64,000 bases of DNA from an uncultured Enhydrobacter sp. (GCA_946222995.1 CAMIOS010000001.1:248001-312000); one strand, 5' to 3'. Positions 26,968-37,050 are shown, counted from the stretch's first letter. Made by a program: numbers and translations. The notes: generated from the letters alone by a model not told the origin.

Positions 26968-27732
26968 TTAACGTTTGGCAAAGCCTTGTTGATTCAGGTA
27001 AGGTAAAATATCAGGACGGGCGGGCTTATCCAAATAATTTTTGATGGTCTGTTGCCAATTCATACCCGCTTGCCCACGCTTGACATAATAATCATGGACG
27101 GTCTGATTATAAGCGTCGAGTTGTTCTTTACTTGCAGGCTGGTATTGGTTGGTTGATACCACCAAATTCATCGGTAAACGGGGACGCATGGCAGGATCTT
27201 GGTCTGGATAACCCAATGCCATACCAAACATCGGTACCACGCCCGCTGGTAAGGCGAGTAATTCACTGATACGCTGAATATCGTTGCGAATACTTCCTAA
27301 ATATACACCACCTAAGCCCAAACTTTCAGCAGCAATCAGTAAATTTTGTGCCATGATGCCACAATCCACGGCCCCAACTAAGACGACTTCTGTCCAATCA
27401 ATTTGCGCAGTTGGAATCAGGGTTTTATGGCGGTGGTTATCCATACAAAAAATTAACAATTCGCTGCACTCTTCGACATACGGATGACCGTATTTTTCGC
27501 CTGCTTTGGCATTTTGGGCATCGGCACAGATACGGCGAATTTCATAGCGCAGTTGTTGGTCAGTCACTCGGATGATACTGGCTGATTGTAAAAATCCAGA
27601 CGATGAGCCCGCCATCCCTGCGGTAATCAACGTAGTTAATAACTCATCGCTAATCGGCTGGTTGGTAAACTTTCGTATCGAGCGGTGCTGTAGAATCGTG
27701 TCAAGGGCAGGTTTACTGGTCAGTTGGGTCAT
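26968..27732 (-). CDS. oxygen-insensitive NADPH nitroreductase (NfsA-like flavoprotein)
   Basis: The 254-residue protein has the NfsA-group start LDTILQHRSIRKFTNQPIS, with the RSIRxF FMN-phosphate contact, followed by AGMAGSSSGFLQSASIIRV and the ESLGLGGVYLGSIRN motif near residue 150. It contains a C-terminal KRGQAGMNWQQTIKNYL extension typical of the group. These flavoproteins reduce nitro groups, quinones or flavin with NADPH; the true substrate is unknown. It lies nine bases after a CitE-like gene on the same strand. Confidence 0.85.
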   Translation of the reverse strand: MTQLTSKPALDTILQHRSIRKFTNQPISDELLTTLITAGMAGSSSGFLQSASIIRVTDQQLRYEIRRICADAQNAKAGEKYGHPYVEECSELLIFCMDNHRHKTLIPTAQIDWTEVVLVGAVDCGIMAQNLLIAAESLGLGGVYLGSIRNDIQRISELLALPAGVVPMFGMALGYPDQDPAMRPRLPMNLVVSTNQYQPASKEQLDAYNQTVHDYYVKRGQAGMNWQQTIKNYLDKPARPDILPYLNQQGFAKR

Positions 27733-27741
27733 TATTTTTCC

Positions 27742-28611
27742 TTATTTTTGGTTAAGTTGTTTTTGATTAAGTTGTTTAGAATCATTATATTGCACTAATA
27801 GCTTCTGGGCTTGCACAATCACGGGCGTATCCACCATCTGCCCATCAATCGCAAAGGCAGCCAGCCCTGTGGCGTTATAATGGTCAACAACCTTTTGAGC
27901 AAATTTAAGCTGCTCAGTCGTGGGTTTAGCAAGCTGATTGACAATCGCCACTTGATTGGGGTGAATACACAACATGCCCGAAAAACCTAAATCTTGCCAA
28001 AATTTTACCCGTTTTTCCAGTCCTTCATTGTTATTAAATGGTGGATAAACGCACTCAATAGGTGCAGTTAAACCATAGATTTTACTATAAAGTAACAGTT
28101 GGTAACGAATTTGGTTACCAAGCATTTGCCCCGCTTCGCTGTCTGCATTTACGCCTAACTTTTCGCAAATGTCCAAAAAACCATAACTTAATGCCATCAA
28201 GCCTTGCGCCTGTGCGATTTCGGCACTATTGGCAATACCCACAGGTGTTTCAATAAGCGCGATGATAGGTTTGCCTAAAGCGTGACGAACACGTTCAATA
28301 TCAAGGGAGGTTTCAACTTTGGGCAACACTAGGCCTACAATGTTGGTTAATGCTGCGACAGGTAAGGATTTTAATAGCGTCATATCGCCCGCTTGATAAT
28401 GACTGGTGCTGGCATTGATACGAATCCACACCGGTTGAGCGGTGCTTTGGTTAAGGTAATCCACCACATGTTGGCGAGATTGGATTTTGACCGCTTCACT
28501 TACCGCATCTTCAAGGTCGATAATCACTGCCGCTGCCCCTTTTTCAAAGGCTTTTGGCACGCGGTAAATATCAATGGCAGGTACGAATAGATAACTTTTG
28601 GCTGTCAGCAT
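27742..28611 (-). CDS. CitE-like CoA ester lyase (HpcH/HpaI aldolase family)
   Basis: The 289-residue protein has a TIM-barrel aldolase pattern: SYLFVPAIDI, VIIDLEDAVSEAVK with metal-binding acids, ALIETPVGIANSAEIA and GMLCIHPNQVAIVN. This is the CitE-like subgroup, which acts on acyl-CoA such as malyl- or citramalyl-CoA; no citrate lyase partners are nearby. The C-terminus ends in two copies of LNQKQ/LNQK, encoded by a 15-base near-repeat at about 27745-27775, which looks like slippage-made extension. It lies between the uracil permease and the nitroreductase genes. Confidence 0.82.
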   Translation of the reverse strand: MLTAKSYLFVPAIDIYRVPKAFEKGAAAVIIDLEDAVSEAVKIQSRQHVVDYLNQSTAQPVWIRINASTSHYQAGDMTLLKSLPVAALTNIVGLVLPKVETSLDIERVRHALGKPIIALIETPVGIANSAEIAQAQGLMALSYGFLDICEKLGVNADSEAGQMLGNQIRYQLLLYSKIYGLTAPIECVYPPFNNNEGLEKRVKFWQDLGFSGMLCIHPNQVAIVNQLAKPTTEQLKFAQKVVDHYNATGLAAFAIDGQMVDTPVIVQAQKLLVQYNDSKQLNQKQLNQK

Positions 28612-28623
28612 GTGAATCTCCTT

Positions 28624-30012
28624 TTAATGGGAAGAGTTGTGTGTTGAGGCAAATTTATTGAACAATAAATTGAGTAAAATCGCCGCCAAGGTTGCGGTGC
28701 CGATACCACCAAGATTAAACTGCCCAATGTGCAAACTAAAATCGCCCGTACCCATAATCAAGGTTACCGCTGCGATGATTAAATTGGCATTTTGACTAAA
28801 GTCAATTTTATTATCGAGCCAAATTTTAACCCCTGCAATGGTAATCAAGCCAAACACCACAATGGATGCGCCGCCTAATAGTGGGCTTGGAATACTGTGA
28901 ATAATCGCCCCAAATTTTGGTGACAGCCCAAGCAATATTGCCACCAACCCCGCCAACACAAAAATTGTGGTCGAATATACCTTGGTCACCGCCATGACAC
29001 CGATATTTTCGGCATAAGTCGTCACGCCTGTGCCGCCCACACTTGATGATAAAATCGTCGCCACGCCATCAGCAAAAAACGCTCGCCCCATAAATGGGGA
29101 AACAGCTTGCCCTGTCATGGCTTCTACCGCCTTGATGTGCCCCAAATTTTCGGCAACCAAAATAAACACCACAGGGGCAATTAAAATCATCGCATTGATA
29201 TCAAACGTGGGCGCAGTAAAACTTGGCAGTCCCACCCAACTGGCTTGGGCAATGGGCGAAAAATCAATCGCTTTGCCCAGTCCCATGACATTGGCAATGA
29301 TAAAATAGAATAGATAAGCGACAATCAACCCAATTAACAGCAATAAACGCCGAAACATACCTCGCCCAAACACTGCCACCCCGCTGATACACAGCACCGT
29401 CATCAACGCAGCCCAGCTATCAAACTGGCTGCCTGCCACGCCTTTGATGGTAACAGGAGCAAGGTTTAACCCAATAATCATCACAATCGCCCCCGTCACC
29501 ACAGGCGGCATCAATTTTTCAATCCATGCCACGCCCGTTTTCATCACCAAAAGACCCATCAAGGCGTAAATCACGCCACACGCCATGATACCGCCCAATG
29601 CCACGGATAAATTGGGATTTAAGCCGGAGCCTGCATAAGCGGTGGCCGTAATAACTGGTGCAATAAAAGCAAAGCTTGAGCCTAAATAACTCGGCACTCG
29701 CCCGCCTGTCAAAAAGAAAAACAGCACTGTGCTAACGCCCGCCATTAAAATTGCCAAATTTGGGTCAAACCCCATCAATAGTGGCGCAAGCACCGTCGCT
29801 CCAAACATAGCAAACGCATGTTGCAACGCAAGCAACAAACCTTTATTCAGTGGTAGCACTTCGTGAATACGCACAGGATGATGATCAAGATGTCCGTCGT
29901 ATTTTTGCCACTGGGGAAACCAAGTGGATTGTGGTGCTGGCTCAGATGGCGATGATGACGGCGTTGGCGATGATGGCGGCTGTGATGGTGGTTGGAATCG
30001 TGATGACGACAT
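28624..30012 (-). CDS. uraA: uracil/xanthine permease (NCS2 family, UraA-like)
   Basis: The 462-residue protein has about 14 membrane segments and the NCS2 features LLALQHAFAMFGATVLAPLL near residues 60-80, the GVALGG-like regions, VAENLGHIKAVEAMTG around residue 290 and GGTGVTTYAENIGVMAVTK. UraA imports uracil with protons. The first 30 residues are an unusual run of Ser and Pro. A TATAAT box lies 32 bases before the ATG on the minus strand. It is divergent from xseA. Confidence 0.9.
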   Translation of the reverse strand: MSSSRFQPPSQPPSSPTPSSSPSEPAPQSTWFPQWQKYDGHLDHHPVRIHEVLPLNKGLLLALQHAFAMFGATVLAPLLMGFDPNLAILMAGVSTVLFFFLTGGRVPSYLGSSFAFIAPVITATAYAGSGLNPNLSVALGGIMACGVIYALMGLLVMKTGVAWIEKLMPPVVTGAIVMIIGLNLAPVTIKGVAGSQFDSWAALMTVLCISGVAVFGRGMFRRLLLLIGLIVAYLFYFIIANVMGLGKAIDFSPIAQASWVGLPSFTAPTFDINAMILIAPVVFILVAENLGHIKAVEAMTGQAVSPFMGRAFFADGVATILSSSVGGTGVTTYAENIGVMAVTKVYSTTIFVLAGLVAILLGLSPKFGAIIHSIPSPLLGGASIVVFGLITIAGVKIWLDNKIDFSQNANLIIAAVTLIMGTGDFSLHIGQFNLGGIGTATLAAILLNLLFNKFASTHNSSH

Positions 30013-30043
30013 GAGTTTCCCCTAACTTAAAAAAATTGGGGGT

Positions 30044-30049
30044 ATTATA
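30044..30049 (-). promoter_or_regulatory. -10 box of the uracil permease promoter
   Basis: A perfect TATAAT is present on the minus strand 32 bases before the start codon. A clear -35 is not seen. Confidence 0.45.
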
Positions 30050-30141
30050 ATCGATTTGGTACCGTTAACATATGAAGAATCAACCCTTATAACATTTTGG
30101 CATGGTATTGTCAGGTGATGTTACTTTTAACGAAGCATTGA

Positions 30142-30150
30142 TGGTAAAAT
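30142..30150 (+). promoter_or_regulatory. extended -10 box upstream of xseA
   Basis: TGGTAAAAT has the extended TGn element and a one-mismatch -10 box, 38 bases before the xseA ATG. Confidence 0.4.
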
Positions 30151-30187
30151 AGCGTTTTAACATAACAACACTATCCTTAATACCCTT

Positions 30188-31621
30188 ATGCCAAAACCCA
30201 ATCGCACCACCCTAAAAACCATCGAACACATGGTTAATTATCTCGATGACGACATCATTCTTGATTTACTTGGTCATGGTGAAGATGCTGATAGCGACAC
30301 CCTTGCCCGACAATTACAACAAAAAATCGCCCAAGAACTTACTGAGCAAGACAATTACCAAGCGGTACAAGCCGAACTGCAAGATTCGGTATTAAGCCTA
30401 GCCGATTATCTCAATGCCGTGCAGGTCGTCGTTAGCGAAACCTTTGCGCATTCGGTGTGGGTCAAAGCTGAAATTCGTAGCCTATCGAGTAAAGGCGGGC
30501 ATTATTACTTTGAACTTGCCGACAAAGATGAAAATGGCAAAATCACCGCCAGCTGTCGGGGCAATCTATGGCGAGGGCAAGCCACCAAACTATTAAACAA
30601 GTTTGAAAAAAATACAGGGATGCCGCTTGCTAAAGGCTTAAACGTGTTGTTTAAAGTCACGGCAAGCTTTCACCCACAATACGGTTTTGCGGTGACCATT
30701 TTAGACATTGACCCGACTTATACCTTAGGTGACCTTGCCAAGCAGTATCAATTAATGCTCACCCGCTTGATGGAAGAAGGGTTATACGATTTGAATAAAT
30801 CGCTGCCCCTACCCTTTGACATCCAAAACGTGCTGGTGATTGCGCCCGAAAATGCCGCAGGCTTAGGCGATTTTCGCGCCGATGCCGATAGGCTTGATAG
30901 CACAGGGGCGTGTCATTTTTATTATGAATACGCTACCTTTCAGGGCAATCATGCCCCACAAGAAATCCGCCAAGCCATTATCGGTGGGCTAAAAACACTA
31001 GAAAAACGTGGTATTTCCCCCGATATTTTGGTGATTATTCGAGGCGGCGGGGCAGTGGGTGATTTGGCGTATCTCAATGATTATGAGCTTGCAGCCTTGG
31101 CTGCCGAAACGCCTGTCCCCGTGTGGGTCGGCATTGGACATGAGCGTGACCACGTGATTTTAGATGAGGTCGCCCATACCAGTTTTGACACGCCGTCCAA
31201 AGTCATCGCAGGCATTCGCAATCATCTCATCAATACCACCCAATCTGCCAAACAGCTATTTATCGACATTGAAAAAATTGCAAAAAACCAACTGGCATTG
31301 GCAAAACAAGATAGCCAACAGCAGTTTTTGCAAATTCAGCATTTGGTAAATCAGCAAATTTTACAGGCTAAACACGCCAGCCAGCAAGCGATGGCGTTGA
31401 TTAAACAGCAAAGTTTTTATCAACTCAATCTTGCCAAACAGCAAACCGATCAGCTGCGCACCGTGATTTTATTACAACATCCCAATCGCGTATTGTCGCA
31501 AGGCTACGCAATTGTGCGGGATGCACAGGCGAACCTTGTTACGTCAGTTAAAGATATCGAGCCAAATCAACCCTTAACTATTGAATTTAAAGACGGTCAA
31601 ATTTTAGCAAAAACACTCTGA
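30188..31621 (+). CDS. xseA: exodeoxyribonuclease VII large subunit
   Basis: XseA with XseB degrades single-stranded DNA to oligonucleotides. The 477-residue protein has the OB-fold start LSLADYLNAVQVVVSETFAH only after about 60 extra N-terminal residues, then the catalytic domain with LGDFRADADRL, IIRGGGAVGDLAYLNDYELA (residues about 275-295), GIGHERDHVILDEVAH and SFDTPSKVIAGI. A long coiled coil rich in Gln, Ala and Leu follows (residues 340-420), then VLSQGYAIVRD. The N-terminal extension is acidic; no internal ATG with a good ribosome-binding site marks a shorter start. Confidence 0.93.
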   Translation: MPKPNRTTLKTIEHMVNYLDDDIILDLLGHGEDADSDTLARQLQQKIAQELTEQDNYQAVQAELQDSVLSLADYLNAVQVVVSETFAHSVWVKAEIRSLSSKGGHYYFELADKDENGKITASCRGNLWRGQATKLLNKFEKNTGMPLAKGLNVLFKVTASFHPQYGFAVTILDIDPTYTLGDLAKQYQLMLTRLMEEGLYDLNKSLPLPFDIQNVLVIAPENAAGLGDFRADADRLDSTGACHFYYEYATFQGNHAPQEIRQAIIGGLKTLEKRGISPDILVIIRGGGAVGDLAYLNDYELAALAAETPVPVWVGIGHERDHVILDEVAHTSFDTPSKVIAGIRNHLINTTQSAKQLFIDIEKIAKNQLALAKQDSQQQFLQIQHLVNQQILQAKHASQQAMALIKQQSFYQLNLAKQQTDQLRTVILLQHPNRVLSQGYAIVRDAQANLVTSVKDIEPNQPLTIEFKDGQILAKTL

Positions 31622-31630
31622 GGAAACACG

Positions 31631-31834
31631 ATGAAAAAAACCACAGAAACACCCGATTTTAAAACCGCTTATGATATTTTGCAGAAAAACGCTCAAATGC
31701 TGCAACAAACTCAAGAACCAAACATTGACGAACTAATGAGCGTTGTTGAAGAATCGATTGCTGCATACAAAATCTGCCAATCTCGTATTGCGGCGGTCGA
31801 ACAGGCACTTAACCAAGCCTTTGACACGCAATGA
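31631..31834 (+). CDS. xseB: exodeoxyribonuclease VII small subunit
   Basis: This 67-residue protein is predicted to be two helices and contains the family pattern AYDILQKNAQMLQQ followed by IDELMSVVEESIAAYKICQSRI. It starts nine bases after the xseA stop, with a GAGGAAA ribosome-binding site in the gap. Length and position are as in the xseAB operon, so confidence is high although the protein is small. Confidence 0.92.
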   Translation: MKKTTETPDFKTAYDILQKNAQMLQQTQEPNIDELMSVVEESIAAYKICQSRIAAVEQALNQAFDTQ

Positions 31835-31845
31835 CAAAAATTTAT

Positions 31846-31877
31846 AAAAAAAGGGCGAATTAAATACGCCCTTTTTT
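31846..31877. terminator. bidirectional terminator between xseB and kup
   Basis: AAAAAAAGGGCG and CGCCCTTTTTT flank a nine-base AT loop. The hairpin lies between two converging genes. Confidence 0.88.
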
Positions 31878-31898
31878 CACAATATGGATCAGCAAAAA

Positions 31899-33947
31899 TC
31901 AAATCTCAACTTTTGCACCCATCTCAACCACATTATTACTTGGTAATTTTAAAAATTCTGCGGCGGTACCGGCATTGCGATGCATGTGGGCAAATAGTTT
32001 CTCACGCCATAATGCCATACCCTCAACACGCTCAGTGGCTACCACTGCTTCATGCGATAAAAAGTAACTGACTTTGGCAGGGTCAAAATCAAAGTTAAAT
32101 TGTTGGATATGCTTGAGTGAATCAGGCACATCAGGGTCATTTTTAAAGCCAAAGTTTAAGATCACTTTCCAGCAGTTATGCCCCAAATAAGTCACTTCGC
32201 TGCGTTTACTCATCCCAATCCAAGGCGTTTCATGCGTGCGTACCGTAACAAAAATATTGTACTGATGCAGACATTTGTTGTGCTTAAGATTTTGTTTGAG
32301 GGCAACTGGTACAATATCAGGCTCTGCTACCATAAATACCGCAATGCCTTTGATTTTTTTGATATTTTCAAACAAGGCTTGGCAACGTTGATTAATTGCT
32401 AGGCGTTCTTGTAATAACGCTTGCTGATTTTTGATTTCTTGAATATCGGCTTCATCGGCATTGGCAATGTCCACATTTAGCTTATCTAGCCGCTCTTGGG
32501 TAACATCCAACGCATCTTGCAGTTTTTTATTGGTAAAGCTACCAAACAAGTCATCTAAAAATATTTTTAGATTCATTTGTCCTGTGGTATGGGCAATTCT
32601 GACCAAATTTCGACCGTCCCGCCATGTCATCATAATGATAAACATCATACCGCCGAGCATCAGCGGGAACCAACCGCCTTTGAGCAGTTTGAGCAAGTTA
32701 GACGACCAAAATAAAAAATCCACCACAAAAAATAACGCTGTCGAGCCGATGGCAATCACCAAAGGGAATTTCCAAGCATAGCGAACCACAAAATAGGTCA
32801 AAATCGTGGTAATTAACATATCGGTACATACCGCAATCCCGTAAGCGGCTGCCAATGCATCAGAAGATTTAAACATCACCACCGCAAAGGCAATGGCAAT
32901 AAATAGCCCCCAATTTACCGCAGGAATATAAATTTGCCCGACTTCTTTGACATTGGTATAAATGATTCGCATCCGAGGCAAATAACCCAACTGCACCACT
33001 TGCTTGGTGATACTAAACGCCCCCGAAATCAAGGCTTGCGAAGCAATCACGGTAGCAAGCGTTGCCATAATCACCATCGGAATGCGCATACTATCGGGAA
33101 CCATTAAGAAAAATGGATTGGATTTAGCGGCAGGATTGGCTAATAAAAACGCCCCTTGCCCAAAGTAATTGAGTAGCAGTGACGGCATGACAATCGAAAA
33201 CCATGCCAAACGGATCGGCTTTTTGCCAAAATGTCCCATATCCGCATATAACGCTTCACCGCCCGTCACACACAGCACCACCGCGCCCAAAATAATAAAG
33301 GCTAAGGTGGGATTAGCGGCAATAAACTGATAAGCATACAGCGGGTTTATGGCTCGCAAAATCTCGAGATTGTGCTGAATGTGGTAGATACCTAACCCTG
33401 CAATAAAAATAAACCAAAGCACCATCACCGGTCCAAACAGCTTACCGATACCTTTGGTACCAAATTTTTGCACAAAGAATAAAATAAATAAAATTGCTAA
33501 GGTGGCGGGAATCACTACCCCGTGCATGTGAGGCGACACCACGGTCAAGCCTTCTACCGCTGACAATACCGAAATGGATGGGGTAATCACCCCATCGCCA
33601 TAAAATAAACAGGTACCAAAAATACCCATAATCATAATCAGCGAATGTAGTTTTGGGCGATGTCGCACTGCGTTAGAGGCTAAGGCAAGCATAGCGATCA
33701 GGCCGCCCTCGCCTTTATTATCCGCCCGCAATACCAACGAAATATACTTGATACTTACAATAATGGTAATCGTCCATACGAATAGTGATAACACGCCATA
33801 CACATTAGCTTCGTTGAACGCCACATGCCCTGTATTAAATACTTCCTTAATAGAATAAAGAACACTTGTACCAATATCGCCATAAACCACCCCAATCGCC
33901 CCTAATGTTAAAGCAGGAATTGAAGTTTTTGTGTGGGCTTTACTCAT
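31899..33947 (-). CDS. kup: potassium uptake protein Kup
   Basis: Kup is a proton-linked low-affinity K+ importer of the inner membrane. The 682-residue protein has twelve membrane helices, with the conserved GVVYGDIGTSVLYSIKEVF start, GEGGLIAMLALA and DMGHFGKKPIRLAWF. It is about 60 residues longer than the E. coli protein. The extra length is a charged helical insert in the cytoplasmic C-terminal part (about residues 470-525, ERLDKLNVDIANADEADIQ). A TATAAT box lies on the minus strand about 30 bases before the ATG. Confidence 0.95.
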   Translation of the reverse strand: MSKAHTKTSIPALTLGAIGVVYGDIGTSVLYSIKEVFNTGHVAFNEANVYGVLSLFVWTITIIVSIKYISLVLRADNKGEGGLIAMLALASNAVRHRPKLHSLIMIMGIFGTCLFYGDGVITPSISVLSAVEGLTVVSPHMHGVVIPATLAILFILFFVQKFGTKGIGKLFGPVMVLWFIFIAGLGIYHIQHNLEILRAINPLYAYQFIAANPTLAFIILGAVVLCVTGGEALYADMGHFGKKPIRLAWFSIVMPSLLLNYFGQGAFLLANPAAKSNPFFLMVPDSMRIPMVIMATLATVIASQALISGAFSITKQVVQLGYLPRMRIIYTNVKEVGQIYIPAVNWGLFIAIAFAVVMFKSSDALAAAYGIAVCTDMLITTILTYFVVRYAWKFPLVIAIGSTALFFVVDFLFWSSNLLKLLKGGWFPLMLGGMMFIIMMTWRDGRNLVRIAHTTGQMNLKIFLDDLFGSFTNKKLQDALDVTQERLDKLNVDIANADEADIQEIKNQQALLQERLAINQRCQALFENIKKIKGIAVFMVAEPDIVPVALKQNLKHNKCLHQYNIFVTVRTHETPWIGMSKRSEVTYLGHNCWKVILNFGFKNDPDVPDSLKHIQQFNFDFDPAKVSYFLSHEAVVATERVEGMALWREKLFAHMHRNAGTAAEFLKLPSNNVVEMGAKVEI

Positions 33948-33978
33948 ATATTCGATACTTTATTGCTAGAAAGTGTCT

Positions 33979-33984
33979 ATTATA
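33979..33984 (-). promoter_or_regulatory. -10 box of the kup promoter
   Basis: A perfect TATAAT on the minus strand lies 32 bases before the kup start; no strong -35 box was found. Confidence 0.45.
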
Positions 33985-34150
33985 AATTGAAACCTTAATG
34001 GATAGTTACCGATTTATTTTGTAACTAAACTTAACCTTTCACCTAAATCAACTTGACGTTTTTATTAAGAAAGCATATATCAAACATTTTTCTTAACCCA
34101 TCGACCTTGATAAAATCGTGTCAGCTTATGCGATAAAATTTATCTAAGAT

Positions 34151-35740
34151 TTATCGATGAAACGGCGGTTTGGCAAGCCAAATCAGCCCAATTAATAACA
34201 AAAACACCACCCCAAAACTATAAAATACCTCATTTGATCCAATAATTAATGCTTGTTGGCTAATTTGTTGATTAATTAAAGCGTTGGCTTGGTCAGCACT
34301 CATACCGCTACTTTGCAATTGCGCCAGCCAAGCAGTGGCATTTGAGCCTTGCGCCACGCTTTCAGTAAGATACGCGTGATGGATTGTGGTACGGCGTTCC
34401 CATACGGTCATTACAAGTGAAGCGCCTATCCCGCCTGCCAATGTACGCACAAAAGTGAAAAGCCCTGTCGCGGATGCCATTTTTTGCATGGGTACATTTG
34501 ACAACGCAATCGTGGTGAGCGGCATAAAAAACATTGCTGTGCCTATCCCTTGGATAAGCTGTGGCCAAAACACATCCCAATAACTCATCTGTGGGGTAAA
34601 ATTACTTCGCCAAATAAATGTCGAGGCATAAAAAATAAAACTGAGCGTCACCAATATTCGCATATCCACGTTGCGGGCGTATTTGCCAATAATTGGTGTC
34701 AATAGTACCGGAAATACCCCAATCGGTGCGGCTGCAAGCCCCGCCCACACTGCCGTATAGCCCATCGTTTGCTGTAACATGACAGGCAATAGCACAATCG
34801 CCCCCATATACAGCAAAAACGCAAGACTAATCACCAGCGTGCCCACCGTAAAATTACGGTCTTTAAACAAGGTTAAATCGACAATCGGGTTTTTTTCATC
34901 CCACTCCCAAATCACCAAATAACTTAAACACAACACACTCACCGTGGCTAAGATAATGATTTCGGTAGAAGCAAACCAATCCAGCTCTCGTCCACGGTCT
35001 AAGAAAAACTGTAGCGCCCCCACCCCAACGACCAAAAGCGCCAAGCCAACTTTATCAATTTTGGTTTTGACAATCGGCGTTTCTCTGTCTTTTAGTTGTT
35101 GCCAAGCCAACGTAATCGCCAAAATTCCAATGGGAATATTGATGAAAAATATCCAGCCCCAGTGGTAATTATCGACCAAATAACCGCCCAAAATCGGTCC
35201 CAAAATTGGCGCCGTCACCACCACCATCGCAAATAGCCCCAATGCCATCGCCCGTTTTTGTGGGGGGAAGGCATGTAATAACAAACTTTGGGCAAGCGGT
35301 ATCATCGGTCCTGCCACTGCCCCTTGTGCCATACGAGCCACGATCAGCATCTCTAAACTGTGTGACACACCACACAACCATGAGCAAAACACAAACAAAC
35401 TGGCAGAAATCAAAAATACTTTGACTGAACCAAACTGCCGTGCCAACCACCCTGTCAGCGGAATAGAAATCGCATTGGCGACCGCAAACATGGTAATCAC
35501 CCAAGTGCCTTGTGAGGTTGCCGCGCCCAAATCCCCCGCTATCGTAGGTAAAGCGACGTTTGCAATGGTCGAATCTAGCACCATCATAAATACCGCCATC
35601 GACAAAGCAAAGGTGGTAATTGCCAACGGTATACCCGACATGGGCGGTAAGTGCTCTACAGGCTTCGGTGGCGCATTTGGTGAGGGCGAAGCTTTACTCT
35701 CGTCATTCACCCCCGCGCCTGCTGTGATTGCTTGTGCCAT
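34151..35740 (-). CDS. emrB: EmrB-type MFS multidrug transporter (DHA2 family)
   Basis: The 529-residue protein has 14 membrane helices, motif LDSTIANVALPTIAGDLGA after the first helix, GWLARQFGSVKVFLIS (motif A) and GPILGGYLVDNYHWGWIFFINIP (motif C region, shown here in part). It forms an inner-membrane pump that works with the EmrA adaptor upstream and an outer-membrane channel to export hydrophobic compounds. It starts 14 bases after the emrA stop. A TetR gene is divergent to the pair. Confidence 0.93.
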   Translation of the reverse strand: MAQAITAGAGVNDESKASPSPNAPPKPVEHLPPMSGIPLAITTFALSMAVFMMVLDSTIANVALPTIAGDLGAATSQGTWVITMFAVANAISIPLTGWLARQFGSVKVFLISASLFVFCSWLCGVSHSLEMLIVARMAQGAVAGPMIPLAQSLLLHAFPPQKRAMALGLFAMVVVTAPILGPILGGYLVDNYHWGWIFFINIPIGILAITLAWQQLKDRETPIVKTKIDKVGLALLVVGVGALQFFLDRGRELDWFASTEIIILATVSVLCLSYLVIWEWDEKNPIVDLTLFKDRNFTVGTLVISLAFLLYMGAIVLLPVMLQQTMGYTAVWAGLAAAPIGVFPVLLTPIIGKYARNVDMRILVTLSFIFYASTFIWRSNFTPQMSYWDVFWPQLIQGIGTAMFFMPLTTIALSNVPMQKMASATGLFTFVRTLAGGIGASLVMTVWERRTTIHHAYLTESVAQGSNATAWLAQLQSSGMSADQANALINQQISQQALIIGSNEVFYSFGVVFLLLIGLIWLAKPPFHR

Positions 35741-35754
35741 AACAGCCTCCGAGG

Positions 35755-37050
35755 TTAACGAGCTTCACGCAATATTTGTGCGATAACTTGTTGTGCCCCT
35801 GTCATATCAGGTGCAGAACTTGCCACCGCCACAGGCTTGGCATTGGCAGTCGCTGTGGCGACCTGAGGCTGATTGGCGGCATCTCGGCTATCAATCAAAG
35901 CGTGCATACTAAGCCCGACTCGAAGCGGATGGTTTGTCAGTTCTTTGGGGTCAAGTTGTACCCGTACTGGTACCCGTTGGGTCACTTTAATCCAGTTACC
36001 TGTCGCATTTTGGGCGGGCAGTACTGAGAACGCACTGCCTGTACCTGCGGATAAGCCAACCACTTTGCCGTGATACTTGATGTCCTCGCCATAGATATCG
36101 GAGGTTAAAGTCACCTGTTGACCTAAGCGAATATCTTTGAGTTGACTTTCTTTAAAGTTAGCATCTACCCACAAATCATGGAGCGGCACAATCACCATTA
36201 ACGGTGTGCCTGCACTGATTTTTTGACCTAATTGCACACTACGGCGCGCCACTTGACCATCAATGGGAGCAAGCACTTGGGTACGAGTCAAGTTAAGCCA
36301 AGCATTTTGGATGTTAGTCATGGCAGTTTGTACCGCAGGCTGTGACAGAATATTTTTATCACCTAGATTGGTTAACGTGGTATTTCGCTGAGCTTCAGCA
36401 GTCTGTACAGCACTGCGGGCAGTGGCTTGTTTAGCAATTGCTGCATCAAGTTGGGCTTGGGCTTTATCAACGGCATCTTTGGCATGTTGCACTTCTTCGG
36501 CAGAAACGGCATCTGCATTGACCAATGCCATACGTCGTTTATAGTCGGTCTGTGCCGCCAACAAAGCAACTTTGGCCGCATCAATTTGGCTGTTGACTTC
36601 ATTCATAGCAGTTTGAGCTTGCATAATCCCTGTGTCTGCTTGTTGGACATTGGCAGATTGGGTATTAAACTGACGAATTGCCGTGCGTAGTTGAGCTTTG
36701 GCAGTATCTAAAGCCAAGGCATTGTCAGATTGATCAAGCGATACCAACATTTGTCCTGCTTTGACCATATCGGTATCATTAACGCCGATTGATTGCACCG
36801 TGCCAGTAATTTGCGAGGTGATTTGGACTTGGTTGCCATTGACATAGGCATCTTCGGTACTTACTTCATAGCGCCATTTGGTCAAGTACAAAAACGCCAA
36901 TGCCGCCGCGATTGCCAATACCAATAAGCTAAAAATCAATAAATTGCGTTTGCGATTACTTTTTTTGCTAGGTTCAAGCGTTGGCGTAACAACAGTGGTT
37001 GCAGTTGTGGTCGTTGTGGTTTGAGTTGGCTCTGGTAGCGAGTCAGCCAT
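35755..37050 (-). CDS. emrA: EmrA-type membrane fusion protein (HlyD family)
   Basis: The 431-residue adaptor has a Thr-rich N-terminal tail, one membrane helix (about residues 32-52), the biotinyl-lipoyl part ITGTVQSIGVNDTDMVKAGQ, a long coiled-coil hairpin (about residues 105-220) and a beta-barrel part with KISAGTPLMVIVPLHDLWV. The start at 37050 is fixed by an AAGGA site seven bases upstream; an ATG seven codons earlier lacks one. It is the first gene of the pump operon and should bind EmrB in the inner membrane. Confidence 0.92.
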   Translation of the reverse strand: MADSLPEPTQTTTTTTATTVVTPTLEPSKKSNRKRNLLIFSLLVLAIAAALAFLYLTKWRYEVSTEDAYVNGNQVQITSQITGTVQSIGVNDTDMVKAGQMLVSLDQSDNALALDTAKAQLRTAIRQFNTQSANVQQADTGIMQAQTAMNEVNSQIDAAKVALLAAQTDYKRRMALVNADAVSAEEVQHAKDAVDKAQAQLDAAIAKQATARSAVQTAEAQRNTTLTNLGDKNILSQPAVQTAMTNIQNAWLNLTRTQVLAPIDGQVARRSVQLGQKISAGTPLMVIVPLHDLWVDANFKESQLKDIRLGQQVTLTSDIYGEDIKYHGKVVGLSAGTGSAFSVLPAQNATGNWIKVTQRVPVRVQLDPKELTNHPLRVGLSMHALIDSRDAANQPQVATATANAKPVAVASSAPDMTGAQQVIAQILREAR

